Positions 7,001 through 14,800 of a stretch of 26,722 bases of DNA are shown here, piece by piece (the stretch's first letter is position 1; each line of letters begins with the position of its first letter). The notes under the pieces were generated by a model. That model was given only the letters and a program-made list of their open reading frames with translations, had not been told where the DNA came from and searched no databases. Origin of the DNA: JBCCGR01 sp039029195 (GTDB lineage Bacteria; Pseudomonadota; Alphaproteobacteria; Rhizobiales; Rhizobiaceae); NCBI GenBank assembly GCA_039029195.1, contig JBCCGR010000058.1:1-26722 (forward strand), given 5' to 3'. Position numbers and translations under genes: made by a program.

Positions 7001-9423
7001 CCTTCGACCGCCAGATCGGCCGGACAGAAACCACCGGCACGGCAGGTTCTCAGCGTGGTACATGAGAAATTGTTGAACGCATTCTCGTCAGTCGCAGGCG
7101 GGATGATGTTCAATCCCACGCACTGGCGAACCGTTGGCTGCTGATAGGTGGCCGGCAGGCCGAGCGTAAATGTCACCTGGCGCGATTCACCTGGCGTTAG
7201 CTGAACGGGCTGGGAGAAACACTGATAGTTTGCACTGCCAACAGCACCGCAGCTCCAGCCTGCATTGCCTGCATAGTTCTGCAGGGTGAGAACGGGCGCA
7301 AAGTCCCGCACCGAAAAGGAGAGCGGTCCAAAGGTCGTCTCTGCGCCCTCATTGGTGATGCGTGTGGTGATCCGACAAATGCCTGACGCTTCACAAAACC
7401 CCGAAGAGGAAGAAACAATCGCCAGGTCCGGTCCACAACCGGGCGTGCCAGGTTGACAGACCGGGGCGATATCGCAGGAGCGGTCGTTGGATGGGTTCCC
7501 GTCACCGATCCCCTGCCATGGTTCCCAGTAGATTTCCGCACAATTGCGGTGAACCGGCAGCGGCCAGCCATTTGGCACGGAAAAGGCCAGATCAACCGCG
7601 ACCCCGTCTCCGGGTGCGAGAAACACATCCTCATGCCGACAATGACCAGCAAATGGACCAATGATTGCACAGCTCCACGGCGGATTTGGACCATAGGAGA
7701 CGAACGAGGAGAATGGCGCGTAATTGTCGGTAAACTGTACCGGACCAAAATAAGGCTGGTCACCCACATTGCGCACCAGCACGGTGTAGCGGCAGGGAAT
7801 GCCATTGCCACACGGCAGGAAACCGCGCGCAATCTTGATGACCTGAAGATCAGGACCGGCCAGTTCTACTGGTGGTTCGGTGGGATCAACAATCTCAGGC
7901 TCCGGGAAGCAGCGTGGATCATCCCCGGGGCATTGCGGACCCTCATAGGGTGGCAGTTCGGCAAGCGGCGCGCCTTCACACTGGGTGTAAATTTCAACAT
8001 CGCCCGCAAGACCGTTTGATTGTGGCGGCGAACCGGCCTCTGGTGCCACCGTGCCAAGAACAGCGAACTGCTCTGGCTTTTCGGCGTCCTGTTTGATGGA
8101 CGCAACCGACTGGCCCTGCAGGCCGTGAATGGCGCGATCGTTCTGGGTAAGCAGCGTATCGCCGGAAACCCAAAGGCTGCCTTTACAACTTGCGCTGTCG
8201 ATGTTGCCTTCATCATCATAACCATGGCCGAGTGCCACACCACCGGCGGCACCGCGGTGCGGTTCATCCGAACCAACCGGAACAGGCGCGGGCGCCGGTG
8301 CCCAAACGCCGGGTGTCTCCGGGTCATCGGGATCTTCACGCGAAAACACCATAACCGCATTGTCGCCGCTCTCATGGAGCGCAAGACCGTTTTCGTCCGG
8401 CGTGATGGCACCACGTTGCGCCAGCACCATCTTGCGGTCACCGGTAAAGGCAATATCGGTGATTTCGTTGGGAGAGTAATCGGCGGGTAGGTCTAGCTCG
8501 ACCCGGGGGTCGTCGCCAAATGATCCATCAGAAGAAATCGAGACGGACCAGATTTGCGGGCCTTCAGCGACCGCATAATAAAGGCGACCACCTTCAACGA
8601 CGAGACCGAACACGCGCCGTCCTTCGGCAGCAAAGCCCCAGGTGGATTGATCGCTGGCGTCGAAACTATCGCCCGAAAGATCAATGCGATTTGCATTGTC
8701 GTGTTCCAGCGCCTCCTGACCGGAGGTCGGACGTGCGGTCACACCATGATCGAATTGGCCACGATCATTGCCCTCAAGATCGAAGCGGTGGATCATACCT
8801 GTGTCCAAATCAGACACAAAAAGCTGCCGTGTGGTGGGGTCAAACGCGATGTTGCCCAATCCGGCACCGGAGTTTGCAACCCCGTTGAGGCTGACATTGG
8901 CGAAAACCGTCACCTCTTTGGTTTTGCCGTCAATTTTCCAGATCGTGCCGGGACCGCCCTGATTTTCGGCACCAAACTGACCGTCCATCCAGGCCTGGTC
9001 TGCACCCGTCCCTTGCGTGCGCAAGCCAAATAGCGAGGTCGCGGTCACGTAAACATTGGGTTGGGCAGCATCATCAAGCGCGATGCCAAACACCTGGCCG
9101 ATGTCCTTGGCAGTGAGCGTGAATGCCGGATCGCTGGCAACCTGCTCTCCGGACCAGTTGCCACCCACCGGTGCGGTTGAGAGGATTTTGAGAACGATGC
9201 CCTCAAGTTTCAGAACCGGCGGTGTCGCATCATCTTCCGCCATGCCGGAGAACTGGGTCGTGACCGCATCACCGGCAGAAACCAGCGGCGGTTCCTCGCC
9301 ATCCTGTGCGACGGTCAATCCCGGTGCCGCGAGCGAAAGGCCAAATGCCACTGCGGCGGTCAAACCAAACCGGCGCAACGCGGAGTGGCCTCCGCGGATC
9401 ACATCTGCGGTTGAAAAATTCAT
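4060..9423 (-). CDS. Giant secreted modular protein with nested peptidoglycan-binding domain
   Basis: A 1787-residue protein I do not recognise as a named gene. The start is the ATG at 9421-9423, preceded by AGGGGGA; a further 13 upstream codons are open but lack a ribosome site. Residues 1-39 look like a signal peptide (basic, then hydrophobic, then LTVA-Q). Residues about 60-480 have beta-propeller-like strands (IWKID, LFVSD, LYYAV, IWSVS). Then come six DUF11/CARDB-like modules of about 110-145 residues, each opening with a DLxV-type strand and an early Cys pair: about 523-655, 664-795, 801-945, 947-1082, 1113-1230 and 1256-1452. Residues 1239-1252 are (Glu-Pro)7. A PG_binding_1 domain (1379-1433) interrupts module six. 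From 1465 to the end are Cys-rich repeats with a CVCPRG core. It is probably exported and attached to the envelope; the function is unknown. Confidence 0.85.
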   Translation of the reverse strand: MNFSTADVIRGGHSALRRFGLTAAVAFGLSLAAPGLTVAQDGEEPPLVSAGDAVTTQFSGMAEDDATPPVLKLEGIVLKILSTAPVGGNWSGEQVASDPAFTLTAKDIGQVFGIALDDAAQPNVYVTATSLFGLRTQGTGADQAWMDGQFGAENQGGPGTIWKIDGKTKEVTVFANVSLNGVANSGAGLGNIAFDPTTRQLFVSDLDTGMIHRFDLEGNDRGQFDHGVTARPTSGQEALEHDNANRIDLSGDSFDASDQSTWGFAAEGRRVFGLVVEGGRLYYAVAEGPQIWSVSISSDGSFGDDPRVELDLPADYSPNEITDIAFTGDRKMVLAQRGAITPDENGLALHESGDNAVMVFSREDPDDPETPGVWAPAPAPVPVGSDEPHRGAAGGVALGHGYDDEGNIDSASCKGSLWVSGDTLLTQNDRAIHGLQGQSVASIKQDAEKPEQFAVLGTVAPEAGSPPQSNGLAGDVEIYTQCEGAPLAELPPYEGPQCPGDDPRCFPEPEIVDPTEPPVELAGPDLQVIKIARGFLPCGNGIPCRYTVLVRNVGDQPYFGPVQFTDNYAPFSSFVSYGPNPPWSCAIIGPFAGHCRHEDVFLAPGDGVAVDLAFSVPNGWPLPVHRNCAEIYWEPWQGIGDGNPSNDRSCDIAPVCQPGTPGCGPDLAIVSSSSGFCEASGICRITTRITNEGAETTFGPLSFSVRDFAPVLTLQNYAGNAGWSCGAVGSANYQCFSQPVQLTPGESRQVTFTLGLPATYQQPTVRQCVGLNIIPPATDENAFNNFSCTTLRTCRAGGFCPADLAVEGLTASCSANGSNCRIVARVRNVGAQPYTPAQPVIPIEVSLSGGATFTQSLFLQCTPDAGNPGTANCESDISGPGLNGSLPPQPTGGRVVYALFNGATVPPNVPTLNACVKINHAQPGLDFNADNDEQCTTIPNCGQPGGCPSDFVAQARSPQICYRTQPCWVASAFTKIGQPAYVGGFRTRIAELQNLNPTASSLRLWVNGNSFNIGNCSSNGNETQCNVPIIGLPGGNTSYLSSRTRYFIPANYPLGSQEICYEIDNISGSDAVATNNRACRQVIIQEPVQAMAAVAPPDDGDDGDAGEEGQGKPNLIISKRLIGACTKAGQTCRFRIRVANDGKGDFSGPLTVSDRIEPAVGAFRSNTGNWQCEAKGASGFDCSIDAVKIAANRSTAFDVRMTMAKSAKGRVQNCATLGDDGDEGPANCVTIQLAEEKPEPEPEPEPEPEPEPEEKTADLAVDIAGDPFCFLRENCAARITVRNVGETGFDGPVTVRHRFEGSYNPNFRFSGNGDGWSCRANGTNAMQCYNFNLSLAPGDFSRYQANGVARSRREGTANHCAAFGWDDNPANLSGSSRIYAVQARLSALGFDAGRADGRSGPNTRRAIAAFQRANGLPDDGRLDEATLNKLFEGVGSGGDVNPSNDRSCLSVEFQRKAAPPPPPPPKCTGGARWNGEICQCPRGSSYIRGVCRPDEVVQECPRGFELIRGVCRPVVRECRYPGQFRDVRDQCVCPRGQQIIGGRCRPPIVACTADKILVRGRCVCPSGTREFRGICQPIIRECSVPGQFRDRLGNCVCPRGQRVIGGRCRRPAIVVCKFPGQYRDTRGRCVCPAGQAVIRGQCRPRPIACTADKVLVRGRCVCPRGQREIRGICQPVLRQCSVPGQFRDGRGRCVCPRGTRVIGGRCQRPRPVICRGGKVYRSNRCVCPRNTREVRGRCVPRRIDVRPIRPGRPSCGALNQRPCKITERIPSCNRGLREDFRRNRCVR
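4285..4872 (-). repeat. Two tandem 294-base (98-residue) coding repeats
   Basis: Within the C-terminus of the giant protein, residues 1518-1615 and 1616-1713 are two copies of a 98-residue unit, in exact register. Each unit holds three smaller Cys modules in the order A-B-A: A opens C-x-x-PGQ(F/Y)RD and ends GG(R)C or RGQC; B opens CTADK and contains LVRGRCVCP. Corresponding modules start at 1518/1616, 1551/1649 and 1582/1680. At base level the copies have diverged visibly, so the duplication is not recent. A partial unit (1714-1739) and degenerate CPRG repeats (from 1466) flank the pair. Confidence 0.85.
5668..5709 (-). repeat. Hexanucleotide repeat coding for (Glu-Pro)7
   Basis: Seven imperfect hexamers of the type GAGCCT/GAACCG (minus strand) encode seven Glu-Pro pairs, residues 1239-1252 of the giant protein, between its fifth and sixth modules. 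Because the unit is six bases, gain or loss of copies keeps the frame and changes only the linker length. Poly-Glu-Pro makes a stiff extended spacer. Confidence 0.85.
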
Positions 9424-9480
9424 AATCGTTCCCCCTGAACGGTGGGCGCCGCGAACCCTCATTCGCGCGTCCGGGTGAAA

Positions 9481-9523
9481 CCGGCACCGGTTCGACGTCC
9501 CTCTTGCGTCTCCCCGGCACCGG
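9481..9523. promoter_or_regulatory. Twin palindromes upstream of the giant secreted protein gene
   Basis: The 10-mer CCGGCACCGG occurs at 9481-9490 and again at 9514-9523, 33 bases apart, about three DNA turns. The first extends to AACCGGCACCGGTT and the second to CCCGGCACCGGG. They lie 58-100 bases upstream of the ATG at 9423 in the 321-base gap 9424-9744, which holds no convincing gene. Spacing and symmetry suggest paired operator sites or 5'-leader hairpins. No clear -35/-10 pair was seen, so the role is inferred. Confidence 0.4.
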
Positions 9524-9744
9524 GATTTATCGCAATTCCGAAACGCCCGATCCCTCTACCAGGCTACAAAACCGCGAACTGAATCTCGCACAATTGGAAT
9601 CGCTAGCGACATGTGATTGTGCACACCTTCACCGTGACGTAAGCATTTTGAACGTCAGATGAACGCAATGTTCAGCTTTGCACGGAGAGCGTGAGAGTCA
9701 ATCAACGGGAGCGTGTGGCGAAGGGCATGGCCACAGCGATTTCG

Positions 9745-10914
9745 TTAGAAATCAACAGAACGTCGCCGCTCCAGGATCAGGTGCGCTGTGATTGCTAGGA
9801 TGTAAACGAGCACGACGCCGGCAAACATCGTGGACTGGCCCGCCGCGCCAAGAATAGCGAGGTAAAGCGGCGTGCCGAGCAGATTGCCCACATTGCCCAA
9901 CTGAGCCATCACACCGTAAGCCAATGCCCGGTCTTCCATACTGTCATTGAGCTCCGGCACCGCTGAAAAGCTCGCTCCCTGCACCAGACCCAGAACCGCG
10001 AAAAGGGCGACCGCGACCACCGCCAATGGCAATCCGGCCAGTGCCGCAACTACCACCAGAATGCCGCCGAGAAAACCGAAGATGACGAGCCGAACGCTGG
10101 TAAAACTTTGCAACAGAACAGGCACGAGAAACAGCGAGACCGCCACACTGACCAGTGGCATCGCACCCGCGACCCAAGCCCCCTGCCCGTCCGGCATCTG
10201 TTGGGGCAGAATCGCGAGCAGGGAAACAAAGGTCAGCGTGTAAAAAAGCCAGCCGATGCCCGGTGCGGAGATGCGCGGCGAGCGATAGGCGGTCAGATGG
10301 CGCGCCAAAACACTTGCCGTGGCACGTTCGCTGGCGCCCGATGACGCCTGCTTCTCATTCTTGAGTGAAAAGAGCAGTATCGCGGCAATGGTGGTCAGGA
10401 AAACACCGTGCGCGGCAAACAGCGCATCAAGCCCACCGGCTTTGACCAGCGGCAGTCCGAGCCATGCCACCAGCGCGAACGAAACGCCAAAGAACGAACT
10501 CCAAAGCGCCATCGCTGCACCGCGAAACCGCTCCGGTGCGATTTCTGCAATGATCGTGGGAGCAGCCACAACGATCGCCAGATGCGAAACCCCTTCAACC
10601 ACCCGACTGACCAGCATCAATGGGAATTCAGGCAGAAGCGATTGCCACACCGAAACGAGCGCTCCCAGAAGAAGGCCAAACAGCAGAAGATTGCGAGCGC
10701 CAACCCGGCCTACCAGACCACCTGCGACCACACCCAGGATCGCCCCGACAAAACTCACCAAAGAGAGCAGCCAGCCAAGCGCGGGTCCCGTGTCGGGATA
10801 AAGTGCCTGAACTGGCGCAAACGGAACCGCAATCTTTGCAAACTGCGCGGCTGCCCCAAGCCCGGCGAACCAGAGCAGGAACACAAGCAAGGCTTTTTGA
10901 ATCGGCGAATTCAT
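9745..10914 (-). CDS. MFS family transporter
   Basis: A 389-residue, very hydrophobic protein with about twelve membrane segments, the length of a major facilitator. The loop between segments 2 and 3 (GLVGRVGARNLL, about residues 67-78) is the MFS motif A position, and VSRVVEGVSH in segment 4 is the usual conserved Arg. A longer cytoplasmic loop rich in polar residues (about 186-206) separates the two halves. The substrate cannot be told; the family suggests a proton-coupled export or uptake of small molecules. The gene lies 61 bases downstream of an XRE regulator on the same strand, with a perfect palindrome between them, so it is probably controlled by that regulator. The giant protein gene starts 321 bases further on. 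Confidence 0.88.
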   Translation of the reverse strand: MNSPIQKALLVFLLWFAGLGAAAQFAKIAVPFAPVQALYPDTGPALGWLLSLVSFVGAILGVVAGGLVGRVGARNLLLFGLLLGALVSVWQSLLPEFPLMLVSRVVEGVSHLAIVVAAPTIIAEIAPERFRGAAMALWSSFFGVSFALVAWLGLPLVKAGGLDALFAAHGVFLTTIAAILLFSLKNEKQASSGASERATASVLARHLTAYRSPRISAPGIGWLFYTLTFVSLLAILPQQMPDGQGAWVAGAMPLVSVAVSLFLVPVLLQSFTSVRLVIFGFLGGILVVVAALAGLPLAVVAVALFAVLGLVQGASFSAVPELNDSMEDRALAYGVMAQLGNVGNLLGTPLYLAILGAAGQSTMFAGVVLVYILAITAHLILERRRSVDF

Positions 10915-10950
10915 GCCCGCTTCATAGGGCCGCCCGGCCCAGAAGCGCCA

Positions 10951-10965
10951 CGCATAAATTATGCG
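10951..10965. promoter_or_regulatory. Perfect palindrome, candidate operator for the MFS gene
   Basis: CGCATAAATTATGCG is a perfect 7-bp inverted repeat around a central A, lying in the 61-base gap between the XRE regulator gene and the MFS gene, 37 bases before the MFS start. Its position suits the binding site of the neighbouring regulator. No second copy was seen in front of the regulator gene itself. Confidence 0.45.
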
Positions 10966-10975
10966 GGAGCCAAAA

Positions 10976-11587
10976 TTACGCTGAGAATGTCGCCGCGCTC
11001 ACCAGCCGGGCTGGCGTACCATCGGAAAGATAAATCCGCTCCCAGAGAATCGGACCCGCGCTGATTCTGATTTCATCATGAACCAGTTCGGATGTCACAA
11101 ATGACTTTGGTTCCGGCATGTGGAGATCCCACCAGCCATGTGAAGCGAGTTCACTCTCCGCCTGCCGGATTTCATCCGTGGCAAATTGCCATAGCGATGT
11201 GCCCAGCAACTCGCTGCCACCGGTCTCCCAATCCATCGCCCGGTGTCTGGAATAGGCGAGACAGGTGTGGCTCGCCTCATCCACCAGGTGTACGCAGTGA
11301 CCCGCCTGCTCCACCAACCGCTTTAACGCCGAGTCGTTAGCGCCCGTTGCCGCCAGTAAATTGAACGCAGCCTGTTGCGTTTTACTATCCGGGCATTGAA
11401 CACCGCTTTCCCAGCGGGAAACGGTCGCCTGATCAACCTTCTGCAGTTCGGCAAACGCGCTTTGTTTCAGCCCGGAACACCGCCGCAATCGCCTGAGACG
11501 TTTGCCGAAGGTCGGGAATGTGGGAGCATTGGGCATGGCATAGTTTCGCACAGAGACGGGGGAGAGAGAAGATCGTTTGGAAGTCAT
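10976..11587 (-). CDS. XRE-type HTH regulator with PAS-like C-terminus
   Basis: A 203-residue protein. Residues about 28-80 form a Cro/C1-type helix-turn-helix: FGKRLRRLRRCSGLKQSAFA, then QATVSRWESG as the recognition helix region. Residues about 93-200 look like a PAS-type sensor domain (HLVDEASHTCLAYSRHRA, then ELLGTSLWQFATDEI and GWWDLHMP); I judge that from pattern, not from a match. The start at 11587 has AAGGG just upstream; an in-frame ATG at 11536 lacks one. The gene precedes an MFS transporter on the same strand and is divergent from an EamA transporter, so it may control either. The effector is unknown. Confidence 0.75.
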   Translation of the reverse strand: MTSKRSSLSPVSVRNYAMPNAPTFPTFGKRLRRLRRCSGLKQSAFAELQKVDQATVSRWESGVQCPDSKTQQAAFNLLAATGANDSALKRLVEQAGHCVHLVDEASHTCLAYSRHRAMDWETGGSELLGTSLWQFATDEIRQAESELASHGWWDLHMPEPKSFVTSELVHDEIRISAGPILWERIYLSDGTPARLVSAATFSA

Positions 11588-11701
11588 TGCCCTTCAATTT
11601 CCGCACGTTTCGGGTGGCGCGGAACTGCAGCGTCGCTAGTCTGCAATTCCTAGTCCAGCTTCTCCTGATTCTCGCTCGTGTCTTCGCCACAAAATCTCAA
11701 A

Positions 11702-12583
11702 ATGGGGCCCGTTGAATGGGCCATGCTGATTGCCCTGTCGCTGCTGTGGGGCGGGGCGTTTTTCTTTGCCCGCATCGCGGTTCAGGAAGTGCCGCCGTTC
11801 ACCACCGTACTGGTGCGCGTGGGACTGGCGGCCATCACGCTCACAATGATCATCGCATTGACGCGACAGCATTTTTCGGCATCCGGCTCGTTGTGGCGAC
11901 AGTTCGCCATGATGGGTCTGTTGAACAATGTCATCCCTTTTTCGCTGCTGTTTTACGGACAAACCGAAATCGGAGCCGGGCTGGCCTCCATCATCAATGG
12001 CCTCACCCCAATCTGGACGGCGATCATCGCGCATTTCGCAACCAAGGATGAGCGGCTCACACCCTTAAAATCCATTGGTGTGGTGGCAGGGTTCTTTGGC
12101 GTTGCTGTTTTGATTGGAGGGTCAGCGAGCGGAGGGCTTGGCACCTCAACGCTCGCTCAACTGGCCGTGGTCGGCACCGCCTGTGCCTACGGATTTGCCT
12201 CGGTTTATGGGCGGCGTTTCAAAGCCGTGCCTCCAATCCAGACCGCACGAGGGCAGCTCACCATGTCCACCTTGTTCATGATCCCCATTGTGCTCGTGAT
12301 TGATCAGCCATGGACCCTCTCCTGGCCGGGGTCGGACACGATCTGGGCGCTTGTGCTGCTCGCCATCGTGTGCACAGCGCTTGCCTACATTTTGTTTTTT
12401 GCTGTGCTGCAACGCGCTGGAGCGCTCAACATTGCGCTCGTGACCTTTCTCATTCCACCTTCTGCCATTGCGCTTGGCATTCTTTTTCTGGGCGAAACGC
12501 TCGAACTCAACCATCTGATTGGTCTTGGCTTGATCATGGCCGGACTTTTGGCCATTGATGGGCGACTGTTTCAGCGCAAGTAG
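11702..12583 (+). CDS. EamA/DMT family transporter
   Basis: A hydrophobic protein of about 293 residues with ten predicted membrane segments in two homologous halves, the drug/metabolite transporter (EamA) layout. The N-terminal half opens with EWAMLIALSLLWGGAFF, where the LLWGG(A/S)FF motif in segment 1 is typical; the C-terminal half ends with IPPSAIALGILFLGE and LIGLGLIMAGL, also family hallmarks. The ATG at 11702 is chosen because it gives the usual short N-terminus; a GTG at 11678 in the same frame would add eight residues, and neither has a clear ribosome site. The substrate is unknown, often amino acids or other metabolites in this family. An amidase gene follows after 43 bases, suggesting an operon. 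Confidence 0.85.
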   Translation: MGPVEWAMLIALSLLWGGAFFFARIAVQEVPPFTTVLVRVGLAAITLTMIIALTRQHFSASGSLWRQFAMMGLLNNVIPFSLLFYGQTEIGAGLASIINGLTPIWTAIIAHFATKDERLTPLKSIGVVAGFFGVAVLIGGSASGGLGTSTLAQLAVVGTACAYGFASVYGRRFKAVPPIQTARGQLTMSTLFMIPIVLVIDQPWTLSWPGSDTIWALVLLAIVCTALAYILFFAVLQRAGALNIALVTFLIPPSAIALGILFLGETLELNHLIGLGLIMAGLLAIDGRLFQRK

Positions 12584-12626
12584 AGATTTCCGCAGGGCGC
12601 TGAACCGACTGGTTCTTGGAGGTTCA

Positions 12627-13892
12627 ATGCCCAAACAGGCAATGATTTCGGCGTTTGATATCGCCCGGCAAATTGAGGCAGGGGAGCGGACGGCCCGGTC
12701 TGCGATCGATCAAAGCCTCGAGCAGATTGCCGCCCGCGAACGGCACATTCAGGCCTTTGCACACTTGAAACCCGCCTCAGACGTTGAAGTGGGTGCAGGC
12801 CCGCTTTCCGGCATTTCGCTCGGTGTGAAGGACATATTCGACAGCTTCGACATGCCGACGTGCTACGGTTCGCCCATCTATGACGGGTTTCAACCCCGCG
12901 GTGATGCCGCCCTTGTGCATATGTGCCGCCGGGCGGGCGCTTCCATCATGGGCAAAACAACCACGACAGAATTCGCCTTCTTCCAGCCCACCGAAACCCG
13001 CAATCCGCACAATGACGCCCACACGCCAGGTGGTTCATCGGCGGGCTCCGCTGCTGCAATTGCAGCGGGAATGATTGCCGCGGCCATCGGCACCCAGACC
13101 GGCGGCTCCATGGTCCGACCGGCCGCCTTTTGCGGCGTCGCCGGCTTCAAGCCAAGCTTCCGACTTCTGCCAACAGCAGGGCTGAAACACTTTGCCTGGT
13201 CGCTTGATACACCAGGTACATTTGCAGCCTCGGTCAAAGACGTGGCCTTTGTCACCCAGGCGATCACCAATCGCGATCTGATGGTGAAGGATGAGCCCGG
13301 AGCTCCCACCATCGGGCTTTATCGTGGGCACAATTTTGAAGAAACCGGTCCGGATATGCAGGATACGATCGAACGCGTTGTCGCGCTCGCCGAACGGTCA
13401 GGCGCGCGCGTTGTTGAAGTGTTGCCAGTCGACAAGCTCACCGCCGCCCATGCGATTCACCCAACTCTGGAGGGCTATGAGTCTGGCCTCGCACTGGGTC
13501 ACGAATTTCAGGAGCACCGCAATCTGATGAGCACAAAGCTTGTCGAGCGGCTTGAGTCTGGCACCGCGATTTCGCCGGAAGAATATGACGGTGCTCGCCG
13601 CACTGCGCGCATCGCCCGCAAGTCAGCACTTGATGCGTTTGACGGTGTAGATTGTCTTCTCGCCCCGTCGGCGCCTGGTGCCGCACCGCTTGGGCTCGAA
13701 ACCACCGGCAACTCCACCTTCAACCGTCTTTGGACCCTGCTCGGTGTCCCTTGTGTCAATGTGCCGGGGCTTTTCGACGCAAATGGCCTGCCCGTTGGCG
13801 TTCAGATCATAACCCGCTTTGGCCGTGACCGCGAAGCCCTTCAGGCCGCCCATTGGCTGGAACAGGTGATTGCCACAGACGACGGTGATTAA
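12627..13892 (+). CDS. Amidase signature family enzyme
   Basis: A 421-residue protein of the amidase signature family, which hydrolyses carboxamides through a Ser-cisSer-Lys triad. The triad is visible with the usual spacing: Lys68 (GVKDIFD), Ser137 (GGSSAGSAAA) and Ser161 (GTQTGGSMVRPA). The start at 12627 has a GGAGG at 12617-12621; the longer open frame to 12555 overlaps the transporter gene and is not used. Length is shorter than GatA (about 480), and no gatB or gatC is near, so this is a stand-alone amidase of unknown substrate. It may act on a compound carried by the preceding EamA transporter (inference). Its TAA stop overlaps that of the convergent metF gene within a shared TTAA. Confidence 0.88.
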   Translation: MPKQAMISAFDIARQIEAGERTARSAIDQSLEQIAARERHIQAFAHLKPASDVEVGAGPLSGISLGVKDIFDSFDMPTCYGSPIYDGFQPRGDAALVHMCRRAGASIMGKTTTTEFAFFQPTETRNPHNDAHTPGGSSAGSAAAIAAGMIAAAIGTQTGGSMVRPAAFCGVAGFKPSFRLLPTAGLKHFAWSLDTPGTFAASVKDVAFVTQAITNRDLMVKDEPGAPTIGLYRGHNFEETGPDMQDTIERVVALAERSGARVVEVLPVDKLTAAHAIHPTLEGYESGLALGHEFQEHRNLMSTKLVERLESGTAISPEEYDGARRTARIARKSALDAFDGVDCLLAPSAPGAAPLGLETTGNSTFNRLWTLLGVPCVNVPGLFDANGLPVGVQIITRFGRDREALQAAHWLEQVIATDDGD

Positions 13893-14800
13893 GCCGCTGC
13901 TGACACGTTTTCCCCACCCTTGCGGTTGTTCAGTCCCAGCATGTGGCACACAGCGAAGGAAAGCTCTGCCCGGTTCATGGTGTAGAAGTGGAAATCGTTC
14001 ACACCACGATCCACCAGATCCATCACTTGTTCCGCAGCAACGGCAGCCGCCACAAGCTGAGCGGTTTTTGGATCATTTTCCAGACCGTCAAAGCGGCGCG
14101 CCAGCCAGTCGGGAATGTGCGTGCCGCATTTTCCGGCAAACTGGGTGAGGCTTTTGAAGTTGTGGATTGGCAGGATGCCCGGCACCACTGGCACATAAAT
14201 GCCGGCCCGGCGCACGCGCTCCACATAGGCTTCGTATGTGTCATTGTCGAAGAAGAACTGGGTGATTGCCCGCGTCGCGCCATTCTCGACCTTGCGCTTC
14301 AGCATGTCGATGTCGGTGGCAAAATCCGGGCTTTCAGGATGCCGCTCGGGATAGGCGGAAACGGAAATGTCAAAGTCGCGAAACGCCTTCAGTCCCGCCA
14401 CCAGCTCCGCCGCATTGCCATAGCCGTCCGCGTGCGGCTTGTAGGCCGTGCCAACGCCAGCTGCCGGGTCGCCACGCAGGGCCACAAAATGGTTAACCCC
14501 TGCCTTCCAATATTCGCGCACCACCTCGTCCACCTCTTCGCGGGTGGCATCGACGCAGGTCAGGTGTGCCGCCGGTTTCAGGCTGGTTTTGGAGGAAATC
14601 GCCTTCACTGTGTCGTGGGTGCGCTGCCGAGTGGAACCCCCTGCCCCATAGGTGACCGACACAAAGTCAGGTTCAAAAATCGACAGGCGCTCGACCGAAG
14701 CCCACAGGGTTTCCGACATTTTTTCGCTCTTGGGCGGAAAGAACTCGAAGGAAAGGCCAATACCGGCTTCGTTCAGCGGGCGGCGGGAAAAGGAACTCAT
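13889..14800 (-). CDS. metF: Methylenetetrahydrofolate reductase
   Basis: A 303-residue FAD enzyme that reduces 5,10-methylene-THF to 5-methyl-THF, the methyl donor for methionine synthase. Family segments in order: SFEFFPPKSEKMSETLW (residues 17-33), FVSVTYGAGGSTR (46-58), AHLTCVDATREE (78-89), HFVALRGDP (103-111) and ITQFFFDN (178-185). Length matches bacterial MetF. The ATG overlaps the stop of the upstream regulator gene by four bases (ATGA), and a GGAG lies eight bases before it within the end of that gene, so translation of the two is probably coupled. Control by SAH through the upstream SahR-like protein is the expected logic. Confidence 0.95.
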   Translation of the reverse strand: MSSFSRRPLNEAGIGLSFEFFPPKSEKMSETLWASVERLSIFEPDFVSVTYGAGGSTRQRTHDTVKAISSKTSLKPAAHLTCVDATREEVDEVVREYWKAGVNHFVALRGDPAAGVGTAYKPHADGYGNAAELVAGLKAFRDFDISVSAYPERHPESPDFATDIDMLKRKVENGATRAITQFFFDNDTYEAYVERVRRAGIYVPVVPGILPIHNFKSLTQFAGKCGTHIPDWLARRFDGLENDPKTAQLVAAAVAAEQVMDLVDRGVNDFHFYTMNRAELSFAVCHMLGLNNRKGGENVSAAA

